Positions 34,087-46,000 of a stretch of 64,000 nucleotides of DNA are shown piece by piece. Within the stretch, counting starts at the first letter, position 1; every line of letters begins with the position of its first letter. Origin of the DNA: Heterostelium multicystogenum (Eukaryota; Evosea; Eumycetozoa; Acytosteliales; Acytosteliaceae). The stretch spans positions 62,001 to 126,000 of the forward strand of contig RCNN01000006.1 in assembly GCA_003667245.1 (NCBI GenBank), written 5' to 3'. The translations under genes were made by a program, and so were the position numbers. Under the pieces are notes generated by a model. It saw only the letters and a list, made by a program, of their open reading frames with translations. It searched no databases and had not been told where the DNA came from.

Positions 34087-37000
34087 ATGAAAAGAATATT
34101 TATTGTATATTCTATTATTTATTTATTATGTATTTTTAAAGTAAAAGTAAAGTTATTGGAATAGAAATGGATTAATAAATTAATACTAATTGAAAATTAA
34201 TTGTTAAGGAAATTGAATCTCAAAGTTGTCCTTCGACTTTATCAACATGGAGACCAACGATGGCTTCTTCAGTTGCACCGACTACGCCACCAATTACCAT
34301 TACTACCACTCCAGAATTGAGCACACTGTTTGATGAAAGTAATTTAGTGTTTATGGCCCAGTATGGATACTCTGCAAATAGCTTAACAGATGGTCCATCT
34401 GGCGTTGCAAATTCATTTACGATTAACTATCCAACATGTAATACTCCTAAAATTCAGTCCTATAAATTATATAGATCAAATATTAATTCAATTTCAATTT
34501 CCAAAAGGGGGACCTGAATATCATTATTTGGTTAGTAAAATAGCAACACCTGCTCTCAAATCAGGTGTTACCTACCAATTTAGTTTTAATTTTAAACTTG
34601 GACAAGCTTTGGGAACTTACAATCGGGTATCAAATATGACTCTCTACCTCTTTAGGCCGGGTGATATCCCTGATCCCAATGGAGGTAACCAATACTTCAC
34701 CACATCTTCTGGCACACCGCTTTTGGAAAAGACTTTCACTGGTAGTTTTACTTCTTCCACTTCATTTGTTGCCAATTCCGTGAGTATTACTCCAACATCA
34801 GATATTGGTGAATCGGTTTTGGCATTAAAAATTCAGAGAACCAGACAAACTGGACCAGTAGTGACAACAATATTTATCAGCGAGATGAAATTGACAATTC
34901 CTGCTGCCATCATTGTTCCACCTGCAAACCTCCTAACCTATGATTCAGAATTAGTATCAATTCCCAAGCCAGCCAACTCATCTATTGATGTTCAGGATGC
35001 CTCCAGCTGTCCATATGCTGCAACTGATCTTGTGCACTGGCATGATCCAACCATTTGGGAGCGGAGGAGTAGTACCATCTCCATCCACCACTACCATTAC
35101 ACTTCCTACAAACAAGAAAGTCCTTATCTCACCATGCTCTATCAACCAATCAGCTGTGTATCAGAAAATTGTTGTTCCTGCCACCTCAGAATTGATCTTT
35201 TCCGACGCCTCTATGACTTGGAACGTCAAAGATATCTATGTACAAGGTAGATTTACAATGGGCACCAAATCATGTCGATACAATGCCAACATCAACATTG
35301 TTTTCCATGGTGCTAAGACAACCGACAATACCATATCAACAAACTTTGGAAGCAAGGGAATTGCAGTTGCTTCGACCGGTTTCATCAGTGGTTCAAGGTA
35401 AACAGTACCACCAAACATGGACAAAATGGCTGCGACAGCATGGTCAGGTGATATTATTATCTACGTACAGGACGATATAAAACTGGGAAGTAGGACAACA
35501 AATCATATTAACTACCAGTATCTATAAAGATAACCTTCGTAATCAAAATGAAGTGATGACGATTGCTGCTATCCAAGGAAGAAAGATTCAGCTGACAACT
35601 CCATTAAGATTACTATCACTATGGTGGACAAGAATACCAAGCGGAAGTTGGTCTCCTTAGCAGAAGACTCGTATTTTAGAGGTGACGGAAACAGCACAAA
35701 TTCCGATTGCCGACCAATTTGGTGGCCATATCTTAGTCAACTCCAATGGCCAATTCTCAGGATTGCAACTCATAAAGATGGGTCAAAGAAATATGAAAGG
35801 TCGTTATCCATTGCATTTCCATTTGGCTGGAACTGTTACAAACTCATATATTTCCGACTGCTCTGTAGTCGACTCTTATTACCGCTGCCTACCACTATAC
35901 ATGGTACCAACAATCTCACTGTCACCAGAAATGTTGCTTTCAATGCCACAGGACACTGCTACTACTTGGAAGATGGTGTAGAGATGGACAATACTCTATC
36001 GTTTAATCTTGCAGCCAGAATTCTTACCATTGGAAAACCTGCTGCAGGATACACACAATATGGAGATGATTTTACGGAAAGCGACACTCTCCGACAGCCT
36101 GCTGATGTTACAGCAAGTGGATTCTACATTATTACCAACGCATGGAATTCTTTCATTGGAAATGCCGCTTCTGGTGGATGGGCATCGTTTTCATTCCCAT
36201 ATCTCGAACGCCCAATTGGAAATTTCTTGACCAGCACAATCATCCCATTCCAGTATCCACTTAAACAATTCAACGGAAATACTGCACACAGTTCAGGATA
36301 TTACTCTTGAATTCGGTTCATCTATCTACGTTGGAGGCAAGCTTACCTATGATGACAGTGACGGTTTTGCTGCACTATACAAATGGTAGAGTCTCAAGAG
36401 AAACCTATGCTAACGGTGTTTGAAAACGATGCCAACATTGTGTGGATGACCTTTAACCAACACCAAAGTGTATCTTTCCAATCGTGGTATTGGTATGTGG
36501 GGAGAACGTAGTGAAGTCAATGCCCTGGAGTCACATGACTCACGTAGACCTGCTTCTCTCTTTGGTGAGTCTTGGCTAAACAATGCCCTGGTCAAATGGA
36601 CAATCAAACAACCTTTTGGCTAAAGGCAATGAAATTTCCAGGCAAGGATTCCAGTTCTACGATACCTATGTCAAGACCATTTTTGACCAATATTGTATTC
36701 AGAAACTTTGCTACCCTCTATCCATTACTCCACTAGCGCAGAAGATTGATTATAAGGTGATCATATCTATGACTCATTCAGACGAGTTTAAACCACAAGG
36801 AATATCGGCAACCAAGAATATAACCCTCCAAAAACTGTGCTGCCGGACAGATCATTGGACACAACATCGTAGACACCGGCTCTTCAAGATACTTTAACTT
36901 TATTGATTTCGACGGAAGCCTCACAGGTCGACCAGGCATTCCCACAGTTGTAGGAGCACACGACAAATGGTGGCAATACGACAACACCTGTAGCTACACA

Positions 37001-37621
37001 ACGCATGGAACACATGGATTTGCAATAAAGGCAGCCGTGAGATTGCCAACGTCCAGTTCTGGGTGCCTGGATTGATATCACGTGATGAGAGCTATCCAGC
37101 TGACTCGTATGTAGGGTATACCTACCTTTTTGGCGATGGAATCTCAGATGTGAGACGAACTCTTGCGACACGTAACGCTGGTGTTACAGGTATTTCCAAT
37201 GCAGGGTGGTACCTCTATCTTACCCAAGGCAGCCCGACCTACATGAAGATATGGCTCTCGCAGGTGGTGTACAACAACTACATACTGCTGGCAGTACGAT
37301 ACCCACCCAGCACCACCTTCTCAGTGAGCTGTGAATACAAATACAATAGCCAATATTCCTACAACTTCACAATGGCGGCATCACCAAGTGCCGTCCGAAG
37401 TGGTAATGGAAAGACCTATCATTTCGATGGTACACATCTCTATGTGAAATTGATCAACTTTAGATTGGACGGTAGTGAATTCTTTAATCGTGGTGGCGCC
37501 AAGATCTACGACGTCTATTGGGAATTCTTAGTTCACATCACTGCGAAAAAACACAGTAACCCCACCTGTTAATGGTGTATTTTCAGGTCTATCCGATGTA
37601 TTACCACCAAGCACTATTTAA
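34087..37621 (+). pseudogene. Secreted G8-domain/parallel-beta-helix protein (CEMIP/PKHD1L1-like), multiply frameshifted
   Basis: Exon 1 (34087-34140) encodes a signal peptide, MKRIFIVYSIIYLLCIFK; a 68-nt intron leads to exon 2 at 34209. After a Thr/Pro-rich start and a beta-rich domain comes a G8 domain near 35020-35380 (VHWHDPTIW, then GGVVPSPSTTTITLP), followed by right-handed beta-helix text (GHILVNSNGQFSGLQLIKMG, RYPLHFHLAG, NLTVTRNVAFNATGHCYYLE). The C-terminal segment includes YPADSYVGYTYLFGDG and ends VNGVFSGLSDVLPPSTI. Frame breaks occur at about 34500, 35063, 35398, 35424, 35478, 35608, 35668, 35690, 35890, 36308 and several more up to 37560. Animal relatives bind or degrade hyaluronan; the ligand here is unknown. 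Codons stay protein-like between breaks, so either very recent decay or poor sequence. Confidence 0.65.
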
Positions 37622-37789
37622 CAATAGATATTGATCACTTTGTTAAATGTTGTCATTTTTATTAAATAAATGCAAATTTTAATTTAAATTTAATAATAAA
37701 AATCAATACTTTCGTTCGTTTTTTGAACTATGGTCAAATGAATTTCGTGTGGTTGGTTCATTATTGGAGAATAAGTTGTGATAGCCAGG

Positions 37790-39691
37790 ATGTCTTCAAA
37801 GAAAGTGCCTATATATACTATTGAAGAAGTTGTTCCTAAGCAACAACAAGGTGCTGACAAGTTGGAGAAGTATCTCTCTGGTATCTGGGGTACAGTAAAA
37901 GAGAATGGAAAGTTGGTACAACTTACAAGATCTTCTGTTCAGAAGCTGATGGCACAACAATTGGTGTCGTTGAATGGAAATGTTATCAAGGAAAAGACAT
38001 GCAAAGTACGTGCCAATGATGTCATCGTACTAAGACTCTACTCGCTTGATATCTTTAAGCAACAAGATGATGGATCCGACAGAAAAGCCCAGCAGGATTT
38101 GAAGAAACAATACACTTCCACTGGCTCGTCCGCACCTAAGAAGCAAGGAACTGCCTCTGCTGTTTCCATTTCGAGCGACGATATAGAGTTGGTACCAAAG
38201 GATATGCACATCGATGTGATCTACGAAGATGAATGGTTGGCCGTTGTCAATAAGCCAGCCGGAATGCTCGTCCACCCAACTCCACAGAGAAGCGGAGAAA
38301 GCAGCAACGAAAGTCAAACCAATACTCTTGTCAATGGACTGCTACATAAGTATGGTGCCAAGGGTTTGTCTACTATGGGTGGACCTGAACGTCCTGGTAT
38401 TGTGCACAGACTGGATAAAGACACTGCAGGTATTCTGGTCATTGCAAAGAATGATGCTATCCACCAACAGCTTAAAGACATGTTACAAGAGCACACCGAA
38501 GACTCAATTACCGATGCAAAATCAAAGAAACTACCCTCATCTACTACCGCTCCAAAGATCCAAAAGAAATACAGATGTCTAGTTGCTGGAAAGCCAAAAG
38601 AGCAGAAAGGATTGATCATGAAAGCGATCGCAAGACATCCAAACGATATGAACAAAATGATCATTGAAGAGGAAAAGGGAAAACCATCACTGACTGAGTA
38701 TAAAGTAGTAAAAGCATGGAATAACGTAGAGGTAGAAGTCAGTGAAAAGAAATTAATCAATAATGAGAACGACGACGATGACAATACAAATAGCAGCAGT
38801 AGAAAAAGTAATATCAATGTATTAGAAGAGTATGATGTAGTACTGAATAATAGTAGTAAGAAGAAGAATAACAAATCTAAAAAGAAACAACAGAGTATTC
38901 AAAGAGGTGGTTTTGGATCATTGACAATCGATGATGATGAAGATGAGGATGAGGAATCTGGAGCAAAGATTACTAGTGAGAACGAAGAGAAGATCGATAA
39001 TAATGCTAATCAAAGTGAAAGTGAGAATGAAGAAGAAGATGAAGAAATAACTACAACAACTACTACTTCCACATCAAATAAAGAATCAACAGAGGAAAAG
39101 AAACAAGAATATCATATCAAAAAGAAGAAGGTTTCTAGTGGCTCATATGCATTATTAGATATTACATTACACACAGGTAGAACTCATCAAGTAAGTCATT
39201 CAACCAACTATTTACATCCCATGGGAGATATCTTATACTAATGTTATTTTGTATAGATTCGTGTACACACTTTAGCTGAAGGTATGCCCATTGTTGGTGA
39301 TCCAATCTACTCTGGTAAATCGACTCAGTTCATGGTTCCATACTTATTGTTGGCATCTGTTTATCTTTGTTTTGTACATCCAATAACCAAGGAGAAGAAG
39401 GAATTCACCATACCAAATCCACCACATTTCCAACAGTTCATCGAGTCGCTCGACCAGGCCGAAAAAGAAAAGAAACAAAAACAAATGCAGTTCATGGAAG
39501 GATTGGTTGACGACCTCGAACTTTTGAAACAAACCAAAGCACACAAGTTAACATCCAAATCAATGACCAAGAAACAAATCAAACAAAAACAATACCAAAC
39601 CGACACCGCTGACCTTACCGATATGGATTTACAACTTTTATCATCAATGACAAGCAGCAAGTCAAATAAAACAACATCTAAGAAGAACTAG
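37790..39691 (+). CDS. RluA-family RNA pseudouridine synthase with S4 domain
   Basis: Two exons, 37790-39190 and 39257-39691, 66-nt intron, phase 0; 611 residues. An S4-like RNA-binding domain lies at about residues 25-85 (SSVQKLMAQQLVSLNG). The catalytic motif is GIVHRLDKDTAGILVIAKND with the nucleophile Asp (about 38415). Motif III reads GRTHQIRVHTLAEGMPIVGD, formed across the splice. The catalytic core is interrupted by a long acidic/Asn/Ser insert (about residues 320-440), typical of dictyostelid proteins. It should convert uridine to pseudouridine in rRNA or tRNA; location unknown (no clear presequence). ATG 37790 is chosen over an upstream GTG. The C-terminus is Lys/Gln rich. No frameshift. 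Confidence 0.9.
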
Positions 39692-39741
39692 ATGTTTTTA
39701 CAACTATACAAGTGGCTATAGGGAACTTCATGAATAAAGGG

Positions 39742-40086
39742 TATTACAAAGATGATGATTTAAAAAAATCAACATATTTTTTTACTACACATTGGAAGAT
39801 TAGAAGATCAACACTTATCAATCTTTCAAACAACAATTCAATCAAATACAATTGGATTAAGATTTCAATTGTACATTCCAATCTATTTTTATCAGAATGG
39901 ATTGGTGAATATACCTATGTATTTGGTGACTATAATAATCCAAACAAATGGATGCGATTTTCAATCAAATCGAAATCAATTGAACACATTGGTATCATGG
40001 AAGGAATTGATTCAGTTTGTTACATATTAGTTTGCTATTATGGTCAAGATCATTTCTATTTAGTGAATGGCTTTACAACGCATTAA
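39742..40086 (+). pseudogene. B-box/kelch-like family fragment, copy 3
   Basis: Only the middle of the family remains: STLINLSNNNSIKYNWIKIS, then YTYVFGDYNNPNKWMRFSIK, and FYLVNGFTTH followed by TAA. The B-box and the final blades are missing. Differences from copies 1 and 2 include altered conserved positions (VFGD for VFGG), as expected for a relic. It begins immediately after the pseudouridine synthase gene. Confidence 0.7.
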
Positions 40087-40207
40087 TTGATAAATTATTT
40101 GATCAATTTATTTTTAATTAATGATTTCAAGAAACAATTGATGAATACAAATAGAATGGATCTCGAAAATAATAACCACATTATTAGATGATGCCAGACT
40201 TACAAGT

Positions 40208-41830
40208 TCAATCAACAATCATCCATCTATCATAAACAAAGATATATCTATTAGTATGAATATCGAAAACTCTGATATTTACAAGATTGCGATTGTGTTT
40301 AATTGCATCCATCAAGAAATCTAGCTCATAGCTACCTGAATGGATGTGGATTGTTGATTTTGTGTTGTGTTTAATGATCTCTGAAATATGAACTTTTGCG
40401 GTGGCACCAACAGCTCCAAAGCTTAGAACGAGAAAATGGACCTGATTTAGAGATTGATAAATGGCTTCTGATGACATATTTGGATTAATACGACCTCGAT
40501 ATTCAAAGTATATTTTCAACTTTTTCATAGGTCTTGTGATTGGAATAAGATCAAATGAATTGAAACCAATATCTAAATCATCGATGTATTGATTCGATTG
40601 GAAGTAAAGTTTTGATAAAATATTTAGAGCTTGGTCACGTTGATAATATGAATGGTCAAATGATAAGTACTTGAGTGGTTTCTTTCTTGTCATTAAATAT
40701 TCTGAAAATCTTTGGTACAATACTTCTCCATCGTAAAAATTACCGAAAGAGAATGAAAGTGATTCCAAATTAACCATTTTCTCCAGTCTATCAAAAAATA
40801 TACAGCCTTGTTCTGAACATAAGAATCTTAAGAAAAATAATTTCACTTCACTGGAGATATCACATATTTTGAGTACACGTAAATTTCCCAAAGCATCATA
40901 TGGTGATGTCAATGAGAAAGTCTTAGCAAAATAGATTGAAAGTCTTTGATTGTAGGTATTCTGAATATCTAAATCTCCGTCGTCATCGTCATCATCATAG
41001 TCATCGTCATCGTCATTTGTGTAAAGGATGATCTTAAATATTTCTGGAAGGTTTATGCTTGTGAATGGTATTTCAAATTGATCTTTTGTGTCCAAACTGA
41101 TGTTAACACGGATTTTAAGATGACTTGGTTTCGCTCCAAACTCGAGAAGCCTACCAAGGCAAACCACATCTCCATGATAGGTCTCCAATATATATGAAGT
41201 GGTGGGATTTCTTTTAACTTCCAAGTTTGCCAACATGTCATGACAAGTCTGAATAGAATCACCAAGCCATAGTTTTAAATGCTTCAATGAAATGAATAGG
41301 GTGTCTGATTTTAATAGAGGGACAACTATTCCTTTGTATATTATCGAATCATCAATTTGAGTTCTTAGTACAATACTGAGACTCTGAACACTTGAGGTGT
41401 TGTTTGATATAGACAAGATCTTTTCCATTGCCATTGAAATGTCATTGATAGATATTCTTGTATCAATGAATAATTTCATTTTTGTTGGTTTGATACCAAG
41501 ATCAATTAGTAAGATTATAAACTGAATTGGGCCAGTGTATGAAACCAAATTGCAGAAGGCACTGCTTATTATTTCATTATTGAGAGTATCGATAGATTCA
41601 TATATTTCATCAATTGTAAGATATCTGGGTGATAGAGGTGTATAATTGTTGTAATTGGCACTACTCAATCTACGTAGCTCCTTATCATCACTCAGATAGT
41701 GTCTGTCATTTAATGATTTGACAATGGAATGAAACTTCCAACAAACCAAATCCAACTCTAAGAAAGACTTGTACTTATTGTATTTTTTGAAGTACTTAAT
41801 AATAAATAGATAGATATATAGCTGAAACAT
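40208..41830 (-). CDS. F-box-like protein of a dictyostelid multigene family
   Basis: Single exon, 540 residues. The N-terminus (LYIYLFIIKYFKKYNKYKSF, LDLVCWKFHSIV) has F-box-like spacing. The remainder is helical/strand alternating, LRR-like (LRVLKICDIS, LKYLSFDHSYYQRDQ, LNQVHFLVLSFG) with an Asp-rich loop (NDDDDDYDDDDDDGDLD, residues about 273-289). Substrate adaptor function is inferred from the family. Contains no frameshift. Confidence 0.7.
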   Translation of the reverse strand: MFQLYIYLFIIKYFKKYNKYKSFLELDLVCWKFHSIVKSLNDRHYLSDDKELRRLSSANYNNYTPLSPRYLTIDEIYESIDTLNNEIISSAFCNLVSYTGPIQFIILLIDLGIKPTKMKLFIDTRISINDISMAMEKILSISNNTSSVQSLSIVLRTQIDDSIIYKGIVVPLLKSDTLFISLKHLKLWLGDSIQTCHDMLANLEVKRNPTTSYILETYHGDVVCLGRLLEFGAKPSHLKIRVNISLDTKDQFEIPFTSINLPEIFKIILYTNDDDDDYDDDDDDGDLDIQNTYNQRLSIYFAKTFSLTSPYDALGNLRVLKICDISSEVKLFFLRFLCSEQGCIFFDRLEKMVNLESLSFSFGNFYDGEVLYQRFSEYLMTRKKPLKYLSFDHSYYQRDQALNILSKLYFQSNQYIDDLDIGFNSFDLIPITRPMKKLKIYFEYRGRINPNMSSEAIYQSLNQVHFLVLSFGAVGATAKVHISEIIKHNTKSTIHIHSGSYELDFLMDAIKHNRNLVNIRVFDIHTNRYIFVYDRWMIVD

Positions 41831-43043
41831 AGATTGATTTACAAAACCCTATGAATAAGTAATATTACTAACTACTGTGTCACTTGCACGGTACCTTCTA
41901 AATTTGAATGAAAATTATGTTCATTTTTTCTGGTTTATAAATCTCATTTGTTTCTCGATGTGGCCCACATAGAATATACTTTTCAGATAGATATATTTAT
42001 TTTATTATGATTGAAGATCCTGAGTTTTAAGTATTTAAATCCATTCATTGGGTTGAAAATTGTGAAAAATTAAGTTTAAACAAACTCTATTATGTACTAC
42101 ATATTACATCAATTAGAGTATTGGATGTGAAATATTTGGAAAAGTCATCTGAAAAATTAAAGTCATTGATTTCTTTTGCAAGAAAAATCGTCGTAACTTT
42201 ATTTTTCATGCCAGAATTTAGATATTTGACAAAGTCACTCCCACACAACAACTCATTTATGGACTCTGTAATTTATTTATGATTGTCATAAAATAATAAT
42301 AATAATTATTATTATTTATATTTATACTTATAATATGTATGAAAATGTATGTTTCAGATTCACTCTTTAAAAATATTAATATTAATTAAATTTTACAGCA
42401 AATCAAAATCTAAAAAAGGTGAAAGAAAAGTAGTAGGACACAAGACAGTTAAGTAGACTTGACTTGTGTGTGAGATCTTTTTTGAAATTTTGATTTTTTT
42501 GTTTTTAATTTTTTTATTTTTCAGTTTTTTTTACATTCATTCCATTCATTCCCCATACTACTACTATACTGTTATTGATATCAGCATTGTTATTGTAGTT
42601 ATTAATTTTTATATTATATTTTTATTATTATTATTATTATCAATATTTGTTGTTGTTGTTGTATCAATACATCACATAAATATCTACTTACATTCAAATA
42701 ATTATATTATTAATATTATTATATTATTAGAAGATCATCTTTGTAGATATATATCTATATACACTATTATTATTGTTTTGAACTTATAACTAATATACTG
42801 TGGTGGTTTATTATTAGTTATAACAAACAATCAATAAACAACAAATCTTTGATATATTCTTTATCATTCATTTACCTTTTCAATCCATTCAATCATTGAA
42901 TAGTTAGAGGATTTTTATCGAGAACTGCTTTACTAGATTAGATAGAATAGTTGGATAATATAGTTTAGTAGTAGTAGTATTGTAATTTAGTTTGGAGAGA
43001 TTTTTCATCAACTAAAACCAAAAGTAACAAGCAATATATAGTA
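41831..43043. other. Intergenic region
   Basis: Divergent promoters of the F-box (-) and FKBP15-like (+) genes. A hydrophobic open frame at 42466-42789 (+) consists of TTA/ATT/TTG runs and is not judged real. Confidence 0.5.
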
Positions 43044-46000
43044 ATGTATGCTTCAGAAGACGACGAATACAGTAATAAAAACAACGCAAGCTCACAGAAA
43101 CTAGGATCATTATTCAAAGATAACAACAATATGTCTGGAAATCAATCACTTACCTACAGCAACAGCAAGCAACAAGGCTCATCAGGTACATCGAAACAAG
43201 ATATCTTACTTGGTTCACCAGTACACTTATATAAATAGTAAGGATTGAAGTGCAGCTACATTAGCATTAGATATATCGATCGACTGCAATCAAACCATCA
43301 ATACTAACATGTCGTTTTAATAGTGATCAAGCAACTGATAAATATGTAACCATCGGTAGTTACTCATCTGCTATTGTTGCATTGAGATCAACAGGAAAAT
43401 ATCAATTGTTGATCTACGACAAAAATCGTACTACAATCCTCAATGCTTCCATTACACCTTCATTCAACTACACCGTAAGTATCAAATCAACTCAAAGCAG
43501 TTTCGTTGTCAACAACCAGCCAATACACACCACCCAGTACAGTGCCCCAACTCTTCAGAGCACCACATATCCTGCAGGAAAAATCAAAAACCAATTTCCA
43601 AACTTTTTTATTTTTGCAATTAATTAATTTTTTTTATTTTTGATTTTTGCTGCCCAATCATATAGGTCAATGAGTTATATGGTAATTTCGTTGATCAAGG
43701 TGTCAACTGGTCGTTGTCCTTCAACTCAAAGGAAGAATCAATCAAATTCGCCACCCACATCGCAATCGCCAAGTGTGCCAGCAATGGATATCAAAATGTA
43801 GTTGAGATGGACCTCGGTCCAGCCCCAGCTGGTTCCAAGGGTAAGGGTGTCAGTGCTGGTGATCGTGTTTCCATCAAGTATTCAGGTTGGCTCGACAACA
43901 ACCAAACGATTGGATCCCTCTTTGACACCAACACCAGTGGCAATTTATTAAGATTCGTTCTCGGTGACAGTAAGGTCATCCGTGGTTGGGACATTGGTAT
44001 CGTCGGTATGGTTAAGGGACTCAAGCGTATCTTGGTCGTTCCAAGTGAACTTGGCTACGGTAAGACTGGACAATCCTCCATCCCACCCAACTCCAACTTG
44101 ATTTTTGAAGTTGAGTTGACTGGTTCAAAGAAGAAGGAATCAACTGGACAAGAGCAACAGCTCCCAAACCTCAACGGTACTGCTCAAGTTCCACAAGCAA
44201 ACCTTCCAAACGCTTTGTTTGGGGACTCACCATCTCCACAATCAAACGACAAGACCAAGAGTTTGATGCAACGTGTAGCCAAGTTGGGTGTCCCAACAGG
44301 ATTCACTTCACCACCTCCATCTGACAATGAACACTCTGATTCATCATCTTCATCAAGATCCAATAACAACCAAAACAATAACAACCAAAATAACCAGAAC
44401 AACAACCAAAATAACCAGAACAACAACCAAAATAACAACCAAAATAACAATAATAACCAAAACAACTACAACAATAACAACCAAAACAACTACAACAATA
44501 ACAATGGATTCAATAACAACAATAACGGATTCAATAATAACAATGGTTTCAATAATAATGGATTCAACAATAACAATGGTTTCAATAACAACTTTGGAAA
44601 TAATGGATTCAACAATCAACCAGGCTTCAACCAAGGTTTCAACAATCCATATGGACCAAACTTTGCTGGTGGATTCAACAATCAACCATTCTCATCACAG
44701 ATCATTTCAACAGCAGGTGGAGTTTATCCACCAGGCGCTATTGTTCCACACCAAGGTGCTATTGTTCCATTAATTCAACAAAGTCCAGCCTCGCCACCTA
44801 TCGTTATTCAACAACCAGCTCCAGCTCCCGCCCCAGCTCCAGCTCCAGCTCCAGCTCCAACCCCAGCACCAGCCCCAACTCAAACTACATCAGAAACTCT
44901 CCAAATATTGGTCGAAGAGAAGCAATTCAAGTCCAAGCTTGAGGCTCACTTGAATCAATTCAGCACCAAGCTCGATGAGGTCAGCGCCAAATTCGAGACA
45001 TTAAAACAACCAATTGTCCAAGGAGACATCCCAATTTCTGGACTTCTCCTCGTCCAAACTCTCTACAAGATCGTCGAGGATAACGAAAAACTCACCAAAG
45101 ACAATCTCGAAAAAGAGAGTAAGCTCACAAACTACAAGGAGACAATTGCCTCTCTCCACAAAAAGAATGAAATGTTCCTCGAAGAGAATACTAGAATGCT
45201 GGAGTCAAGAAACGATGCTTTCTCTGATAATGTCCAACAAGCTAGAAAGCAAGTTGTCCAATTGCAACGTGAGAAATCACAAATTGAAGAGGAAAAAGGC
45301 TGAAAAGGAGATGGAATTACACAAGGCTCACAGTCAAATCACAACTTTTGAAGCGTGAGTACAAGACATTGAGTGATGAGCTCTTGGCAACTAAGGAAGA
45401 GATGGCTAAGAACGCCGCCGACCAAGAAGCAGCTCGTGTTGCTGAAAAAGAGCAAGCAGCCAAATTGCGTTCACTTAACAAGATGCTCCTCAATGAAAGA
45501 AGCTTGCGTAAACAAGACCAAGATCGTATTGGTTCACTTGAAGATGAGCTTAAAGATTCTCAAGACTCACTTCAACAAGCTGAAAAAGCTAACGAGGAGC
45601 AAATCAAGAAGCTCAAGGTCGATATGCTCCGTCAAAAGAAGCGTTTCGAAGAGAAGATATCTGCTTTGAATCTCGAAGTCACAGCTGCCAAAGATGCTCT
45701 TGAAACCGAGCGTGCTGCTATGGGATCTGTTAACGCCTTAATTGAAGCCGCCCGTCAAGAAGTCGAAGCCAAGTTCTCACTCCAATTGATCAAGAAGAGT
45801 GAAGAAATTACCTCAATGGAGTTGCTTTTGTCAAATGAAAGAAAGATTGTTAGCGACTTGCAAAGAGATATCGATACATTGAAGGCAAACATCAGCTCCA
45901 TCAGTGCCCAACTCACCGAAGAACGTGCCAACGTCGAAAAATCTTACGAAAAAGGATTCCAAGAGGGTATCAATACATCATCTGCTGACGATGCTTTAGA

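Noticed and set aside
42466..42789. 107-codon hydrophobic open frame
   Set aside because: Composed of TTA/ATT/TTG simple-sequence runs; resembles membrane spans only by composition.
44184..44685. Leu/Val-rich minus-strand and Thr/Ile-rich plus-strand frames
   Set aside because: Shadows of the Asn/Gln repeat in the FKBP15-like gene.
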